In this document: one piece after another, positions 1 to 10,601 of the stretch
Numbering within the stretch: the stretch's first letter is position 1
Layout: every line of letters starts with the position of its first letter
Source of the DNA: Aphanomyces cochlioides
Lineage: Eukaryota > Oomycota > Saprolegniomycetes > Saprolegniales > Verrucalvaceae
Assembly: GCA_019828595.1 (NCBI GenBank)
Contig: JAHQRK010000013.1
Location: 1,519,501 to 1,583,500, forward strand
Reading direction: 5' to 3'
Length of the DNA stretch: 64,000 bases
Program-made: the position numbers and the translations under genes
Notes under the pieces: model-generated
The model's database searches: none
Seen by the model: only the letters and a program-made list of their open reading frames with translations
What the model was told of the DNA's origin: nothing

Positions 1-804
1 CGAAATCGTGCGAGAGAATGTTCATTTGCACGAGCAAGTCGTCGCCCTTCGAAAGAAAGAAAGGTGAGCGTTCACTCGGTCTTTAGATGACGCTTACCGT
101 ATTCGACGACTTAGACATTTCCTCGCCTCCAAGAAATTGATGGACGACTCAGCCAAGAAGATTGATGCATTGTCGAAGTATTCCAACCAACAGGGAATGA
201 GCTCACGCTGCTTGGCTAGACTTGTTACAACCAAAGATGATATGCTTTTGGAAGCTCGACTTGGTGAAGCTCGCTTGAGCGCTCAAGTTGATCAGCAGCA
301 ACAAAAAGCTCTGACTCTACAACAACAGCAAGCAGCTTTGGCCCAAGAAAACGAAAAGGCAGCAGAAGAATTGGTCGCAGTCAAAATGTATCTAGCGAGC
401 ATTCAAACAGTACATTGGATGCCGTCAAATTCGCCTAAGTGTCATTCAAAAGGAACAGAAAAAAGCTGAAATGCTTGACCGGTTTGTCAAGAAACACGGC
501 GCGAGTCTGTTGTCAACCGATAAACAAAAGGCAAGTATCGACGAACATGCGAAAAAAGTGCTCGGAGCTATCAAGCGTGCGGTGCCTCAAGTTGTCCCGA
601 GCGTCCACAAACTCATCCAGCGGCTCCATGTATGGAGCATTCGACTGCACTTTAGACACTCAAAGCATGTTGTAGGAGCAAGAAACCTCGTTGCTCGAAT
701 ATTCCACTCGAGAGATGGATCTCATCAATCTCCTCGTCGAACTTGCCACTGACCAACAAGCTTTAACATTAGCACAAGTGCAAGCTAGCACCAAGAAGAA
801 CTAG
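1..804 (+). CDS. Coiled-coil protein, C-terminal part, three micro-introns
   Basis: The gene enters from the left edge and ends at TAG 802-804. Separate open frames join into one 217-aa C-terminal part if three short introns are removed: 64-114 (51 nt, GTGAGC...CTTAG), 388-439 (52 nt, GTATCT...CTAAG) and 630-675 (46 nt, GTATGG...TGTAG). Exons are 1-63, 115-387, 440-629 and 676-804, with phases 2, 2 and 0, and the frame is kept across all three. The protein is rich in Gln, Ala, Glu and Lys with heptad-like stretches (for example QQQQKALTLQQQQAALAQE), so it is probably a long alpha-helical or coiled-coil protein. No family is recognised. Intron 1 is the least certain, because the frame is also open from 68 to 114. 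The four-way frame agreement is the main evidence that this is a real spliced gene and not a pseudogene. Confidence 0.7.
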
Positions 805-1570
805 ATACAACATATTCAAATGTACAATGAACTGACAACTTTCAAGAAAAATTAGTTGGGTGTTTAATTGCATAGCAATTCTGGTGAACTCAGCGCATAA
901 CTATAGACCCATTTCTAGATTGCTGTCAAAAAGCACGAAATCATTTGATAAACGTGACCATTCTGGACATGGACATGCGTGTCTTAGCACATTCAAGCCA
1001 AGTTAACCAACAACATATTTCAGAATTTTAATCAAATCTTGACATTGCAGATTGCACTGCAATGCTTTGATGTGCAACGAGTTTGAAATTGGTCATGAGA
1101 AAGACTTCTCGAAAAGTAGTCGTGTGGATTGAGTGTTGCCAGATATCAAGTTGGACTGAGTTGTGCGCGTAATTGTTAAACTAAGAACTGTTTAGTTCAT
1201 TTTAGTGTTTTGATGGATGGACGCGTCGACCCACGATGTGTGCTCTTGGTTTGTTGTGCTCTCTTCAAGTCATGCCTCTATTATGTCGGTGAAGCCAAAA
1301 AAGCTGCATTTGTATATTAACGATACATAACAAACTATATACCGGTAATCACAGCTCTCCAACACCTCTTAACGTTATGATCAATGTTGCCCTTAGAATA
1401 CGAATATTCGTGACACAAAAAATTGCCATCTACTCTGACCATGCATATCATACGTGCCGTTGAAAGCTCAATGCATTCGACAACCATAACAAAACAAGGA
1501 CGAATGGTATACAACATGCAGGTGCGTTATAACTTAAGGCGACCAACTAGAGTAGGTGACGACTGTCGGT
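805..1570. other. Intergenic, no gene seen
   Basis: AT-rich spacer between the coiled-coil gene and the first secreted-protein gene. Only short frames without codon bias or family resemblance are present. Confidence 0.6.
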
Positions 1571-1855
1571 CTAGGGGCGAATGGAGGGATTGGCCGTCGA
1601 TGGTGTATTGACTGCCGTCTCGAGGGACTCGACCGTGGTCGATGACACCGTCGTCTTTTGATACACACTCTTGAGCTTGAGGGTACCGTCGGTTTGTTTT
1701 TCAAAGAGTCCGACCAAGGACGCGTTGGCATTGGTCTCGTTGGGAAATAGACCGACCACCGTGACTGTCGTGGTGGCCATTTCCACCAACGTCACTTGGG
1801 GAGATGCAAGGGCAACCGACGCAAAAGCAGAAGCGACAAGCGAGAGGAACTTCAT
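1571..1855 (-). CDS. Small secreted protein, GLFP family, intact copy 1
   Basis: A 94-aa protein starting at ATG 1855. Residues 1-17 form a typical signal peptide (MKFLSLVASAFASVALA) followed by a Thr/Val-rich mature part. The family mark is a doubled GLF motif, VVGLFPNETNANASLVGLF at about residues 33-51, then KQTDGTLKL, and a tail ending PSIRP. Asn-x-Thr/Ser sites suggest N-glycosylation. No cysteine is present. A close paralogue of the same length lies at 16145-16429, and three damaged copies lie at 2843, 4181 and 5147/12306, so this is a local multigene family. The function is not recognised; an extracellular or host-interface role is only an inference from the signal peptide and the duplication. 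The CAC-repeat in the 5' leader (about 1857-1880) makes frames on both strands that are not genes. Confidence 0.8.
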   Translation of the reverse strand: MKFLSLVASAFASVALASPQVTLVEMATTTVTVVGLFPNETNANASLVGLFEKQTDGTLKLKSVYQKTTVSSTTVESLETAVNTPSTANPSIRP

Positions 1856-1885
1856 CGTGGTGGTGGTGGTGGTGGTGGTGGGGAT

Positions 1886-1904
1886 GCAGAATGGAAAATG
1901 GCAC
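1886..1904 (-). promoter_or_regulatory. Inr/FPR-like core promoter of GLFP copy 1
   Basis: On the minus strand the site reads GTGCCATTTTCCATTCTGC, 31 bp before the ATG. It resembles the oomycete initiator plus flanking promoter region. Confidence 0.4.
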
Positions 1905-1928
1905 GACCCCACTTGAACAATCTGCGTC

Positions 1929-1941
1929 TTGTCGTGGTATG
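1929..1941 (-). promoter_or_regulatory. Shared upstream 13-mer CATACCACGACAA
   Basis: The same 13-mer lies 74 bp before the ATG here, 75 bp before the ATG of the copy at 2843-3156 (3231-3243) and 126 bp before that of the copy at 4181 (4043-4055), always in the gene's orientation. It is a candidate upstream element of the GLFP family. Confidence 0.35.
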
Positions 1942-1943
1942 TG

Positions 1944-2842
1944 TCATCTTGTATTGCTGTGGATGTCCTTCATGTGCACAGTACGACCCCATGACCGGTG
2001 AATCAGTGTCGTACGGATGTCGAGGCACATTGAAACCACTCGATTGGACTATGAGTGGTGAATCCATCTCGTGTTACAACCTGCGGCGATGTAGAGTGTG
2101 CTGTTTAGAGGCCCGACAGGAGGATTCCCGGGTCGAAATCACAACCTGCTTACAACACTTCGACATGAAGTGCGATCGTTCAGTGTCAGTGGCTGGTTGG
2201 TGCCGATCGAAAGTGAACACACTGGACGAGGACTGGACATGGATTATTGGGACCTTTTGTGGCGAAGTACACGGCTCGTGCGAGATGTCCTTCCCGAGAC
2301 CCACGAGCTCGTCGCGGGTCCATTTGTTGCAACCACACAGCCACCACTCAAATGCCAAGATCGATTCCACGGAAATTTCGAACAAGGTGGAGACATGCAT
2401 CGGTTTGAGCCTCGGCATGTCTGTCTCTATCGTACTGCTAAAGTCTTGGGTCTCTTGTTTCAACGACCGAGGTATGAGTTCCCAAACGAACAAGTGATTC
2501 TAGAGACCACTGTACCTCTCTAATACCGAGCGTCGTCCTCAAAGGTCTCCTCACCACTCTCAGAATACTTTCCATGGGACTTCCAACATGCACTTGCACT
2601 GGTCCGGGTGTCTATGGTGGGAATGCGCGTTCAGCAGTTGGTGCTCCCACAACACAATAAATGGCGCTTCTTCAACACAAGAAGCAACACCAACTCTCTC
2701 GTGAGAAACTACTGCATACAGCGTGACTCGCATTTCGAAGATGCTCCGATTTGGGATACTGTCATCGTTTGGAAAGACACCAGGAAGACATACGATGACC
2801 CAAACTGATAAATATCTAGCTCTTAATTCATACGAGCACGCT
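1944..2842. other. Intergenic, upstream block of a GLFP unit
   Basis: No supported gene. Part of it (about 2005-2075) resembles 12395-12460, upstream of the disrupted GLFP copy (shared TGTCGAGRCACRTTGAAACC), so it looks like duplicated upstream DNA. Long frames on both strands here lack any family resemblance. Confidence 0.45.
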
Positions 2843-3156
2843 TCATTCCACGCGACGGAGCATACGGATGGGACTCAAGGACGGCTTGGCAGTGGCGGGA
2901 GCATTCGCAGTCTCTTCGAGAGACTTCACGGTGGAGGCCGACACGGCCGTCTTGGTAAACGCACTCAACAACTTGAGTGTGCCATCGGGTTGCTTTTGAA
3001 AGACGCCCACCACGGAGGCATTGGCATTGGTGGCGTTCGGAAAGAGACCCACCACGTTGGCCGTGTCCGTTGGCACAAGTTGACCAGAGTCACATTGGGG
3101 TCGGCAACGACAACAGTCGACGTGAAGGCAGCGACGAGGAAAACGAAGAACTTCAT
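2843..3156 (-). pseudogene. GLFP family copy A, frameshifted
   Basis: The start ATG at 3156 and a clear signal peptide (MKFFVFLVAAFTSTVVVADP) run for about 26 residues. The family core (VVGLFPNATNANASVVGVF, KQPDGTLKL) then continues in another frame, to a stop at 2843. The break is a one-base shift near 3075-3085. The same shift is present in the inverted copy at 4181, so either the two were duplicated after the damage or gene conversion keeps them alike. The tail (SPIRMLRRVE) differs from the intact copies' PSIRP ending. Confidence 0.7.
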
Positions 3157-3200
3157 GATGGATTGAGGCGAGGAGAGCGAATTTGAAAATGAGATTGTTG
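2860..3200 (-). repeat. Inverted duplication, left arm
   Basis: Near-identical in reverse complement to about 4140-4480. It covers the 5' leader and most of the coding region of two GLFP copies. The arms are about 340 bp with a spacer of about 940 bp. Confidence 0.75.
3178..3194 (-). promoter_or_regulatory. Inr/FPR-like core promoter of GLFP copy A
   Basis: The minus strand reads TCTCATTTTCAAATTCG, 22 bp before the ATG, a good match to the Inr+FPR pattern. Confidence 0.45.
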
Positions 3201-3214
3201 GACCATAACTCCAT

Positions 3215-4139
3215 TCACTTGGTTGACCTGTTGTCGTGGTATGTGAAATGCACCAGAGGCAACAACTGTCTGTAGTACATAGAATGTAGTAGCACTAGTT
3301 TCGTTTGTTGCAAACTGTCGAAGATCGTTGACATTTCGCGAGGACACGGCTGGGAGCTCGATAGCATAGTCGGGAAGGTCCATCGTCAGACAATTGACCA
3401 TCGACAGACATCTCAACATAGTGTAGACCAACCGACCTAAAGTGACCTCTTTGATGAGGTCTGACCAACTTGCCACCATCTACCGCACTGCGTTCGGTGG
3501 TTTCCATGCGGGGTGCACGTTGTAGACGTGAGGCAGTATGAAGCATGATTCATTCACCATCCTACTCTTTGTGATACACGCCTGATTGCTTTGAAGCCGT
3601 GTTGACGACGGTTCGCACGTACCACGACAATGGACACAGTGGACAGTCACGCGACTCTGGAGATGGCGCCTCGGTGTGGGATTATCTTGCAACCTGTACA
3701 TACTAGAATCACACGTCCTGCAACCCCTATTTCGATGCTTCCAAGCGATTCCTCCTTGATATACCCGATACATGACTTGGTGCTCACGTCGTCCTGGTGA
3801 GGTGGGGTCGTGCGTCGTACCAGTTTGGATGTGCACTCGAAATGACGTCCTCCACCTGAGTTGATGTCTCTGTTTACAACCCCATGATGCAGACTTCATG
3901 CGTTTTGGTCGACGACGTCTTGTGTGGCCTGAGCAGATTGTGGAGACGTGAGAGCAAGCCAAAGCCTCTAAACAACCTCCACCACGATCCGTAGCTAACG
4001 TGATGCACGTCTCATTCCAAATCCAAACGGAGATGGTTTCAACATACCACGACAACCACAACACCGTGATTCGTCGTTCATGGTCTAGTAGTACTACCCA
4101 GACAATTGGAGTGACCATTGGTCAATTCAATCTTTCCAA
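3215..4139. other. Spacer between inverted GLFP copies
   Basis: Holds the two CATACCACGACAA motifs (3231-3243 and 4043-4055). A 212-codon minus frame (3480-4118) has no domain or compositional support and is not called. Confidence 0.4.
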
Positions 4140-4480
4140 CAATCTCATGTTCAAATTCGCTCTCCTCGCCTCAATCCATCATGAAGTTCCTCGCTTTCCT
4201 CGTCGCTGCCTTCACATCGGCTCTTGTCGTTGCCGACCCCAATGTGACTCTGGTCAACTTGTGCCAACGGACACGGCCAACGTGGTGGGTCTCTTTCCGA
4301 ACGCCACCAATGCCAATGCCTCCGTGGTCAGCGTCTTTCAAAAGCAACCCGATGGCACACTCAAGTTGTTGGGCGTGTACACCAAGCCAGCTGTGTCGGC
4401 CTCCACCGTAGAGTCGCTCGAAGAGACTGCGAATGCTCCCGCCACTGCCAAGCCGTGTTTCAGTCCCGTTCGCATGTTGC
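4140..4480 (+). repeat. Inverted duplication, right arm
   Basis: Partner of the arm at 2860-3200. A recent local inversion-duplication of a GLFP unit. Confidence 0.75.
4143..4159 (+). promoter_or_regulatory. Inr/FPR-like core promoter of GLFP copy B
   Basis: TCTCATGTTCAAATTCG, 21 bp before the ATG. One base (G for T) departs from the partner copy. Confidence 0.4.
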
Positions 4481-4490
4481 GTAAAGGGAA
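4181..4490 (+). pseudogene. GLFP family copy B, frameshifted
   Basis: Inverted partner of copy A. It starts with MKFLAFLVAAFTSALVVADP and has the same one-base shift near 4260-4265, after which the family core continues in a different frame. The homologous stop is lost and the frame runs on to 4626. The original frame stays open after the shift, but that reading (rich in Trp, Pro, Arg) resembles no family member. Best read as a pseudogene. Confidence 0.65.
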
Positions 4491-4626
4491 AAACCGTGTA
4501 CAAGCTTGTATCGAATTAATGTTTATCATTTTGGGTCATCTCGTGTCTTGCTATGAACTTCACATCCGAGTGTTCCCGCAAGTAGTCATGATAGAACTCG
4601 GAGTGTCTCCGATATCAGAGTCATAG

Positions 4627-5146
4627 TGTGCGTGAAAAGGTTTTGCGTAGTCATTATACTTTGCGTAGAAGCATCTTCATTTGTTGTTTGTATGTGCCCA
4701 CGCTTGTGCATGCACCTTATCTCGACTGACTTGTACGTGGAACATGGGCCTTTGTGGCCTCCACACACAGTGTCCCCTGTTGTGCTTTCGAGAACATTGC
4801 GGACGGGTGTACATCACGAAATGCAAAGAGTCCACAAGGCGTACTATACATCACGTCTACTTTAGGATACCTAAGTTTAATCCTCAAGCTGATCCAAACA
4901 CTTGAGAAGATAGCCTTCACAATGGATACGTCAACAAGTTCAACAGTGTCACAATGGGATCGAAATCAATATTCTAAATGTACTTGTATAGGCAAAATAC
5001 CTCTAGACCACCGTCGACCTCCATGGCGACTATTGAAATAGGCCAGTGGTGAACAACTTTTCTGACAAGACAGGAAGACATTGGACTTGGATTATTAGTT
5101 AATTGATAAAAGCATGGCACATGAGGAGGGGAACGAACTTGCTGCT
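4627..5146. other. Intergenic, no gene seen
   Basis: No frame here shows a recognisable domain, signal peptide plus stop context, or repeat structure. Confidence 0.5.
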
Positions 5147-5391
5147 CTAGGGACGAATGGAGGCGACGGCGAAACGCGGTGTGTTGACTGTCGACTCGAG
5201 GGACTCGACCGTGGACGATGGCACCACTGTCTCTTGATACACACTCGTCAGCTTGAGGCTGCTATCCGTCTGCTTTTCAAATAGACCCACCAACGACACA
5301 TTCGTCTCGCTTGGGAAGAGACCCACCACAGTGACAATCGTCGTCGGCATTTCCACGACGGTCACGTTCGGGGTGGCAAGAGCAACCGATG
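5147..5391 (-). pseudogene. GLFP family, 3' part of a copy split by Gypsy-1
   Basis: Encodes residues 12 to 92 of a GLFP protein: the end of the signal peptide (VALATP), the core TVVGLFPSETNVSLVGLF, KQTDSSLKL and the tail ending ASIRP. The 5' part (ATG 12306, residues 1-13) is 6.9 kb away at 12268-12306. The Gypsy element between them is flanked by CGATG on both sides (5387-5391 and 12268-12272). Counting that target duplication once, the two parts make an unbroken 92-codon frame, so the gene was intact when the element landed in its signal peptide. Confidence 0.85.
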
Positions 5392-5642
5392 TGTAACCGT
5401 GCCATGTCTGGCAGGTACATAAGTCTGTGCATTGACCTGGCGCCCTGCAGTAGCGGTTCCCCGCGCTCTGCTGTGTGAACGACTGGCCTTGGGTGGCCAC
5501 AGAAGTTGAAGCTCCTAGTGAGGCTGTGCGATAGCCAACGAGAAACAAGACAGGAATGAGACTGAGGTTGCTTTAACTTTAATTCACTCTTACACTTCAG
5601 TCGCAGTTCACTCGCGCCTGACATCCTCTGCGCCCGGTTACA
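5392..5642 (+). repeat. 5' LTR of Gypsy-1
   Basis: 251 bp, from TGTAACCGTG to CCGGTTACA, with TG/CA ends. It matches 12024-12267 apart from indels. Confidence 0.92.
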
Positions 5643-5644
5643 CC

Positions 5645-5660
5645 TGGTAGCACTCTAGTT
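5645..5660 (+). promoter_or_regulatory. Primer-binding site of Gypsy-1
   Basis: TGGTAGCACTCTAGTT begins 2 nt after the 5' LTR and would pair with a tRNA 3' end reading ...GCTACCA. The same sequence stands inside the 5' LTR of Gypsy-2 (minus strand, about 24049-24064), so both elements use the same primer tRNA. Confidence 0.75.
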
Positions 5661-5671
5661 CGTCCAGGACA

Positions 5672-6802
5672 ATGGACGCTGCGCCCGCAACGTCGACGAT
5701 CGACGTTTCCCACTTCTCACCCGAACAGCAAGCTAATCTGACCGAGGTGCTTCGCTTGATCCCCGAGAACATCGTTCGGGGATTGTTCAGTGGGGTGAAC
5801 CCTCAAGACCAGATCATAGTCATTGAGAGCTTCCGCCTGTATGGCGAAGCAACCGCGCAGTGAGCGGCCCATGCAGCTGCGCAACGCACTCAAGAAGAGG
5901 CGGCGTTGCTCTATGAAGCAGACATGTTGAAGGCCACGGCAAAGATCGCCAGCCTTGAAGAGTCCAACAGGGACCTGGCTGACCAAGCCAGACGACCCGA
6001 AAACCCCTCACCGGGAATTGACGACATCTTCATCGACTCCAGAGTGTCGCGCGACCGACCTCTGAAGCTCGAAGTGTCAAAATATGGCGGTGCCGCGGAC
6101 GAGCACCTGTTCCGCTGGGTTTCCGAAGTGAAACTCGCCCAGCTCGTAACGAACGAGACACTGCGCATTGCTTTCGCGCTATCCAACTTGCAAGGTCGAG
6201 CCCGAGACTGGGCCTACAACCTTCACATGTTGAACGACGAGGCCTTCCCCACGTTCGAATCCTTGATTGAACAACTCAAGGAGCAGTACGTTCACTCGAA
6301 CGTCGAAATGCGCTATCGCGCAAAGTTCAACCAAGCCAAGCAAGGCAAGGGAACTATTCAGTAGTTTGTGAACGAACTTCGTTCCATCCTCGGGTCTTTC
6401 GAGAACTCCTACAAGATCGACGAGATCGGTCGAGTCTCGGTCTTTATGTACGGCCTGAATCAAGGCCCAGCTCGTGACGAGCTTTTCCGTTTGCAGCCTC
6501 AAAGGTTCAATGAGACAATCAGCATCGCACTGAACACGGAACATTTGCGCGGTTTGGCGCGCTCTTCCGGCGGATCCCCCGATGTCTCAGCAGACATGGA
6601 GATCTCGCGAATGGAAGCGGCCTCTGGTGAAGAGCGCCGCTGTTTCAATTGTGGCCAGACTGGTCACTTCGCAAGAAAATGCCCTCAGCCTTCGCAGGCG
6701 AGGAAGAACCTGAATTACTCCCCACACCGCTCGCGCGGTGGCGCCTATCGTGGGCGTGGGCGTGGCTACAGCCATCACCAGGGGAAAGAGAACTCCCAGT
6801 AG
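5672..6802 (+). pseudogene. gag: Gypsy-1 gag, two in-frame stops
   Basis: One frame of 377 codons starting MDAAPATSTI, interrupted by TGA at 5861-5863 and TAG at 6362-6364. It contains the Gag core (retrotransposon gag-like, about residues 130-290, with LQGRARDWAY and YGLNQGPARDELF) and a CCHC zinc knuckle CFNCGQTGHFARKC at about residues 324-337, then a basic Arg/Gly-rich tail. Gag forms the virus-like particle and binds the element RNA. At the second stop the Gypsy-2 homologue has a sense codon (TIREFVQEL), so both stops are damage and not recoding. Confidence 0.88.
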
Positions 6803-6900
6803 GCGCGGGGTGACCTACTGGGACAACTCTAGGCTCTGATGAAGAGCGTTCCGGCATACCGCCTGTTCGTCAGAACCTGGCCTCTGACACATTACTGTGT

Positions 6901-9900
6901 CAATTGGGACAGCATACTACGATGCTGCATGTCGAGATGCCCGTGGAGGGCTTCTCCCGAAAGCTTTGAGTCTTAATCGACTGTGGAGCGTCGAAGAATT
7001 TTGCCTGTCGACAGACGCTCGAAGAGAATGCGAGCCTCTATGCCGAGGTCGACAACGGCACGTCTCTGACTGAGACGGTGCGCGTCAAGTTGGGCGATGG
7101 GTCAGTCGTGACCGCACCCAAGAGGTCAGTGCGCCTGTTAACACAGGTTGGCACGTTCAGTAGTCTGGAGGACTACTTCGTCATAAACCTAGATGAGCGC
7201 TGGGACCTCATCCTAGGCATGGGCTGGTTGGAGAAACACCAGCCTTGCATAAACTGGCGGGCCAAGCACAAGCCATTCATGAGGTCGGCCGCGACTTTCT
7301 CAAAAGCCATATGGGCATGGAGAGTAATGAGCCCATCCCCTCGCCAGCTGGCGATGATCAGTTAGCTACGCTGCGTCAGCTCCCGGCTACGGGAAAGTCG
7401 ACACGCCAGGGCGGTCCTATCTCTTCCAAGGAAGATATCGGCCGTCAGGCCTTCAACAACACTTGGGCAAACACCCGACGGACTGGGTTGCCTGTGTACA
7501 AGAGTAATGCCCAATGGACCGGGCTTAAAGTCTCCTTCGCGAGTGCACCGACGGACCGCGTGCACGGAGACGTGATTGTTGAAGAGGATGCGTTGGAGCG
7601 CAGTCCTATGCCGACGCTGCCCGTGTCTGGGCGCGTCTTTGTTGAAGATGTGATTTTGTCGCATTGCGACTTGACTGAGCTGCCGAAGACAGCTGAAGAA
7701 ATATGCAAGCTCGAAGAGATGAGCTTTGCCGAGTTTAGAAGTGCTCTGCGCTCCCAGCGCATCACCAGTATCGCAGTGATACAGAGTGTTGATGAGATTG
7801 ATCTCTACACGACGTCCGCGGAGGATCCGGACGTAGCTGGCGAGACACCGCCAGCACACTCTCGCGTTTGGGATAGGCTCGGAACGAGCCCGTTTTACCC
7901 CCTCGTGAAGGAATACGAGGATATCTTCCCGGAGGAAGTTCCCGCGAGACTGCCCAAGGACAAGGGCGCGCGTCATGAGATTGACTTGACGCCAGAGACA
8001 AAGTGGTGTGTCACTCGACAGTGGCCACTACCACGTGAGCAAGTCGAGTTCATCGACTCATTCTTCGCTGCACGCAAGAAGGCGGGGCACGTACGGGAGA
8101 GTACGTCGCCACACTCGAGTCCGACCTTCTGCGTCAAGAAGCCTAGCGGCTCTTGGCGAATCGTTCGCGCTTATAACAAGCTGAACGCAGCCACCATCCC
8201 GGCGCAAACGCCGATTCCCAGGAAAGATGTCATCATTGACAGCATGGGTGGCTCGACGATCTTTTCAACGATCGATCTGCGCGATGGATTCTATCAAATC
8301 CTCATGCGCGCATGTGACATTCCCAAGACAGCTCTCTCGACGCCATCGGGCATGCTGTGGGAGTGGCTTGTGATGCCACAAGGGCTCGCTAATGCCCCAG
8401 CGACCTTCAACCGAATGGTCACGCAAAAGTTGTGCCCGCTGCGCGACTTTGCGCCGTCGTACTTCGACGACATATACGTGCACAGCCGTGCAGACAAGAA
8501 TCGCACCTACGTGCAAGTCCATTTTGGACACCTGCGGCAGGTCTTTCAGACGCTGCGAGATGCAGGATTGTGCGCCAATTTACAGAAGTGTATGTTCGGC
8601 GTTGAAGAAATACCCGTACTCGGGGAGTACGTTGGTATCAATGGATGTCGGCCAGACCCGGCCAAAGTCACCACGATCACAACTTGGCCTGTCCCGGCCA
8701 CTGTGACAGAGCTCCGCAGCTGGCTTGGTCTTGCGACCTACCTTCACAAGTTTTCAAAGAACTTTGCCGACATCGCAACGCCGGCTCCTAATGAAGGATG
8801 TCCAGTGGGACTGGACACAAGAATGTCAAGAGGCTTTTGACGGCATCAAGGCCAGCCCCACGCAAGCGCCGATCCTGGCGTTGCCTGACTTCAATCGACC
8901 ATTCTCGGTCGTCTGTGATGCATCTGTGCGAGCAATAGGTTGCTGCCTCATGCAAAAGGATGACGAGGGTCGTGACCGACCCGTCTCCTATCAGTCACGG
9001 CAGCTGCGCGCTGCTGAGCGCAACTATCCGGTCCATGACCTCGAATTACTGGCGATGAAATACGCCTTGGTCAAATTCCGCATCTACCTTCTCGGCTCGA
9101 AGCCGTTAACGGTATACACGGATCACGCGTCCTTGCAGACTGCTGTGAACTCGCCGCATATCCCTGACCGGATGGCCAGGTGGCTCGCGTTTTTCGCGGA
9201 ATACAACATGACTGTTGAGTACAAACCAGGTCGTACCAACGTCATTGCAGACGCGCTGTCGCGCCGTCCAGCGGAGGAGGAACCTCCCTTCCTGTCTGCC
9301 ATATCCGAAGTCCGTTCGGACTTGTTTGATCGCATTCGAGGATCGTATAGCCTCGATCCCGCACTTCGCCGGACGATTGATGCCATTACCGCTGGCAAAT
9401 CACTCTCCACCAAGGTAGTCCAGATCGGACGTTTCACTTTCCACGACGATTTGTTGTGGTATTCAGTCACTCCGGGGGACGCCCCACGAGTGGCTGTGCC
9501 GTGCGACCCGACCCTCCGTGCGGAGATCATCCGCGAATTTCACGACACCCTGAGCGGCGGCCATTTTGGCCGCGAGAAGACATATCTGTCCGTCGCCCGT
9601 TCATTTTGGTGGCCTCGCCTGTATAAGACGGTGGCACGTTTTGTCGCATCGTGTGGCGTATGTCAGGCCGTCAAGGCCACCCCACACTCACAGGCTCCGC
9701 TACAGAGCCTCGACGTCCCACTGGAACTGTGGGAGTCCGTCAGCATGGACTTCATTTTTGGCTTGCCCAGTGACAAGTCGGGCAATACGGGTATCTTCAC
9801 CCTTGTCGATCGCGCATCCAAGTACCTGATCGCGCTGCCTGTTAAGGTATCCGTTACGGCGGAGCAGTCAGCTCGCCTTTTCTTTGACAACGTCTATTGT

Positions 9901-10591
9901 CATTTTGGACTCCCGTCCAGTATCGTCTCGGATCGAGACCCTCGGTTTACGTCCCATTTTTGGCGAGCGCTGTTCGCGCTCTGCGGGACGACGTTGAACA
10001 TGTCCAGCTCGGACCATCCTGAGTCTGATGGTCAGACCGAACACGCGAATCGCGTTCTCGAAGACATCCTTCGAAGCTATGCCTTGTCTAGGCCGAAAAC
10101 ATGGAGTTCCATGCTGCCAACAGCGTGTTTTGCTTACAACACGTCTGTTCATGCGTCAACGGGCTTTACGCCCTTCTACGCGGTACATTTGAAGCACCCG
10201 CGGCTTCCCACGGACGTGGACCGTCCTGTTTTAAGTGTGGGAGGAATCTCCGATGACGTTCCGCGGCGGACAGCCGCTTCTGTCGAACATTTCGCGTCGT
10301 CACGCGAATCATTGCTACTGCGCCTACGCGAGAATATCGCCAGTGCTCAAGCGAAACAGGCCCGTCAGGCCAACAAACACAACCGAGGAAATACAAATGT
10401 GTAGCGACCTAGTCTACGTGCATCGGTCGGTCATGAAAGGACCTAGCGGCCCTTCGAAGCTTCGCTGCCCTTGGTTGGGGCCATTCCCTATTCGAAAAGT
10501 TATTAGTCCAGTGGACTACGAGCTCGAACTGCCCGATGACTGGGACATCCATCCCGTCATCTACACGGGCAAGCTCAAGAGACACATACCT
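6901..10591 (+). pseudogene. pol: Gypsy-1 pol (PR-RT-RH-IN), broken
   Basis: The protease region has VLIDCGAS at about 6973-6996, just after a TGA at 6967. After a frameshift near 7290 comes reverse transcriptase with the YFDD box (about 8460-8472) and a preserved FSTIDLRDGFYQI block. After another shift near 8788 follow RNase H (CDASVRAIG, HDLELLAMKYAL, YTDHASL) and integrase with the HHCC finger (FHDTLSGGHFG...CGVCQ) and catalytic residues in MDFIFGLP, SDRDPRFT and DGQTEHANRVLEDIL. A third shift near 10385 leads to the C-terminal GPF module (WLGPFPIRKV...YTGKLKRHIP), which ends at 10591. All catalytic motifs are visible, but no single frame spans them. The last frame stays open to 11185 across the antisense gene. 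Confidence 0.92.
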
Positions 10592-10601
10592 CAGGACGCA
10601 G

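Noticed and set aside
1796..2497. 233-codon plus frame with a hydrophobic start and many cysteines
   Set aside because: It runs antisense through the GLFP gene and its CAC repeat, and the rest lies in duplicated upstream DNA; no family resemblance.
3480..4118. 212-codon minus frame between the inverted GLFP copies
   Set aside because: Composition (many Arg, Cys, Trp, His) is typical of non-coding frames, with no domain and no promoter-like site.
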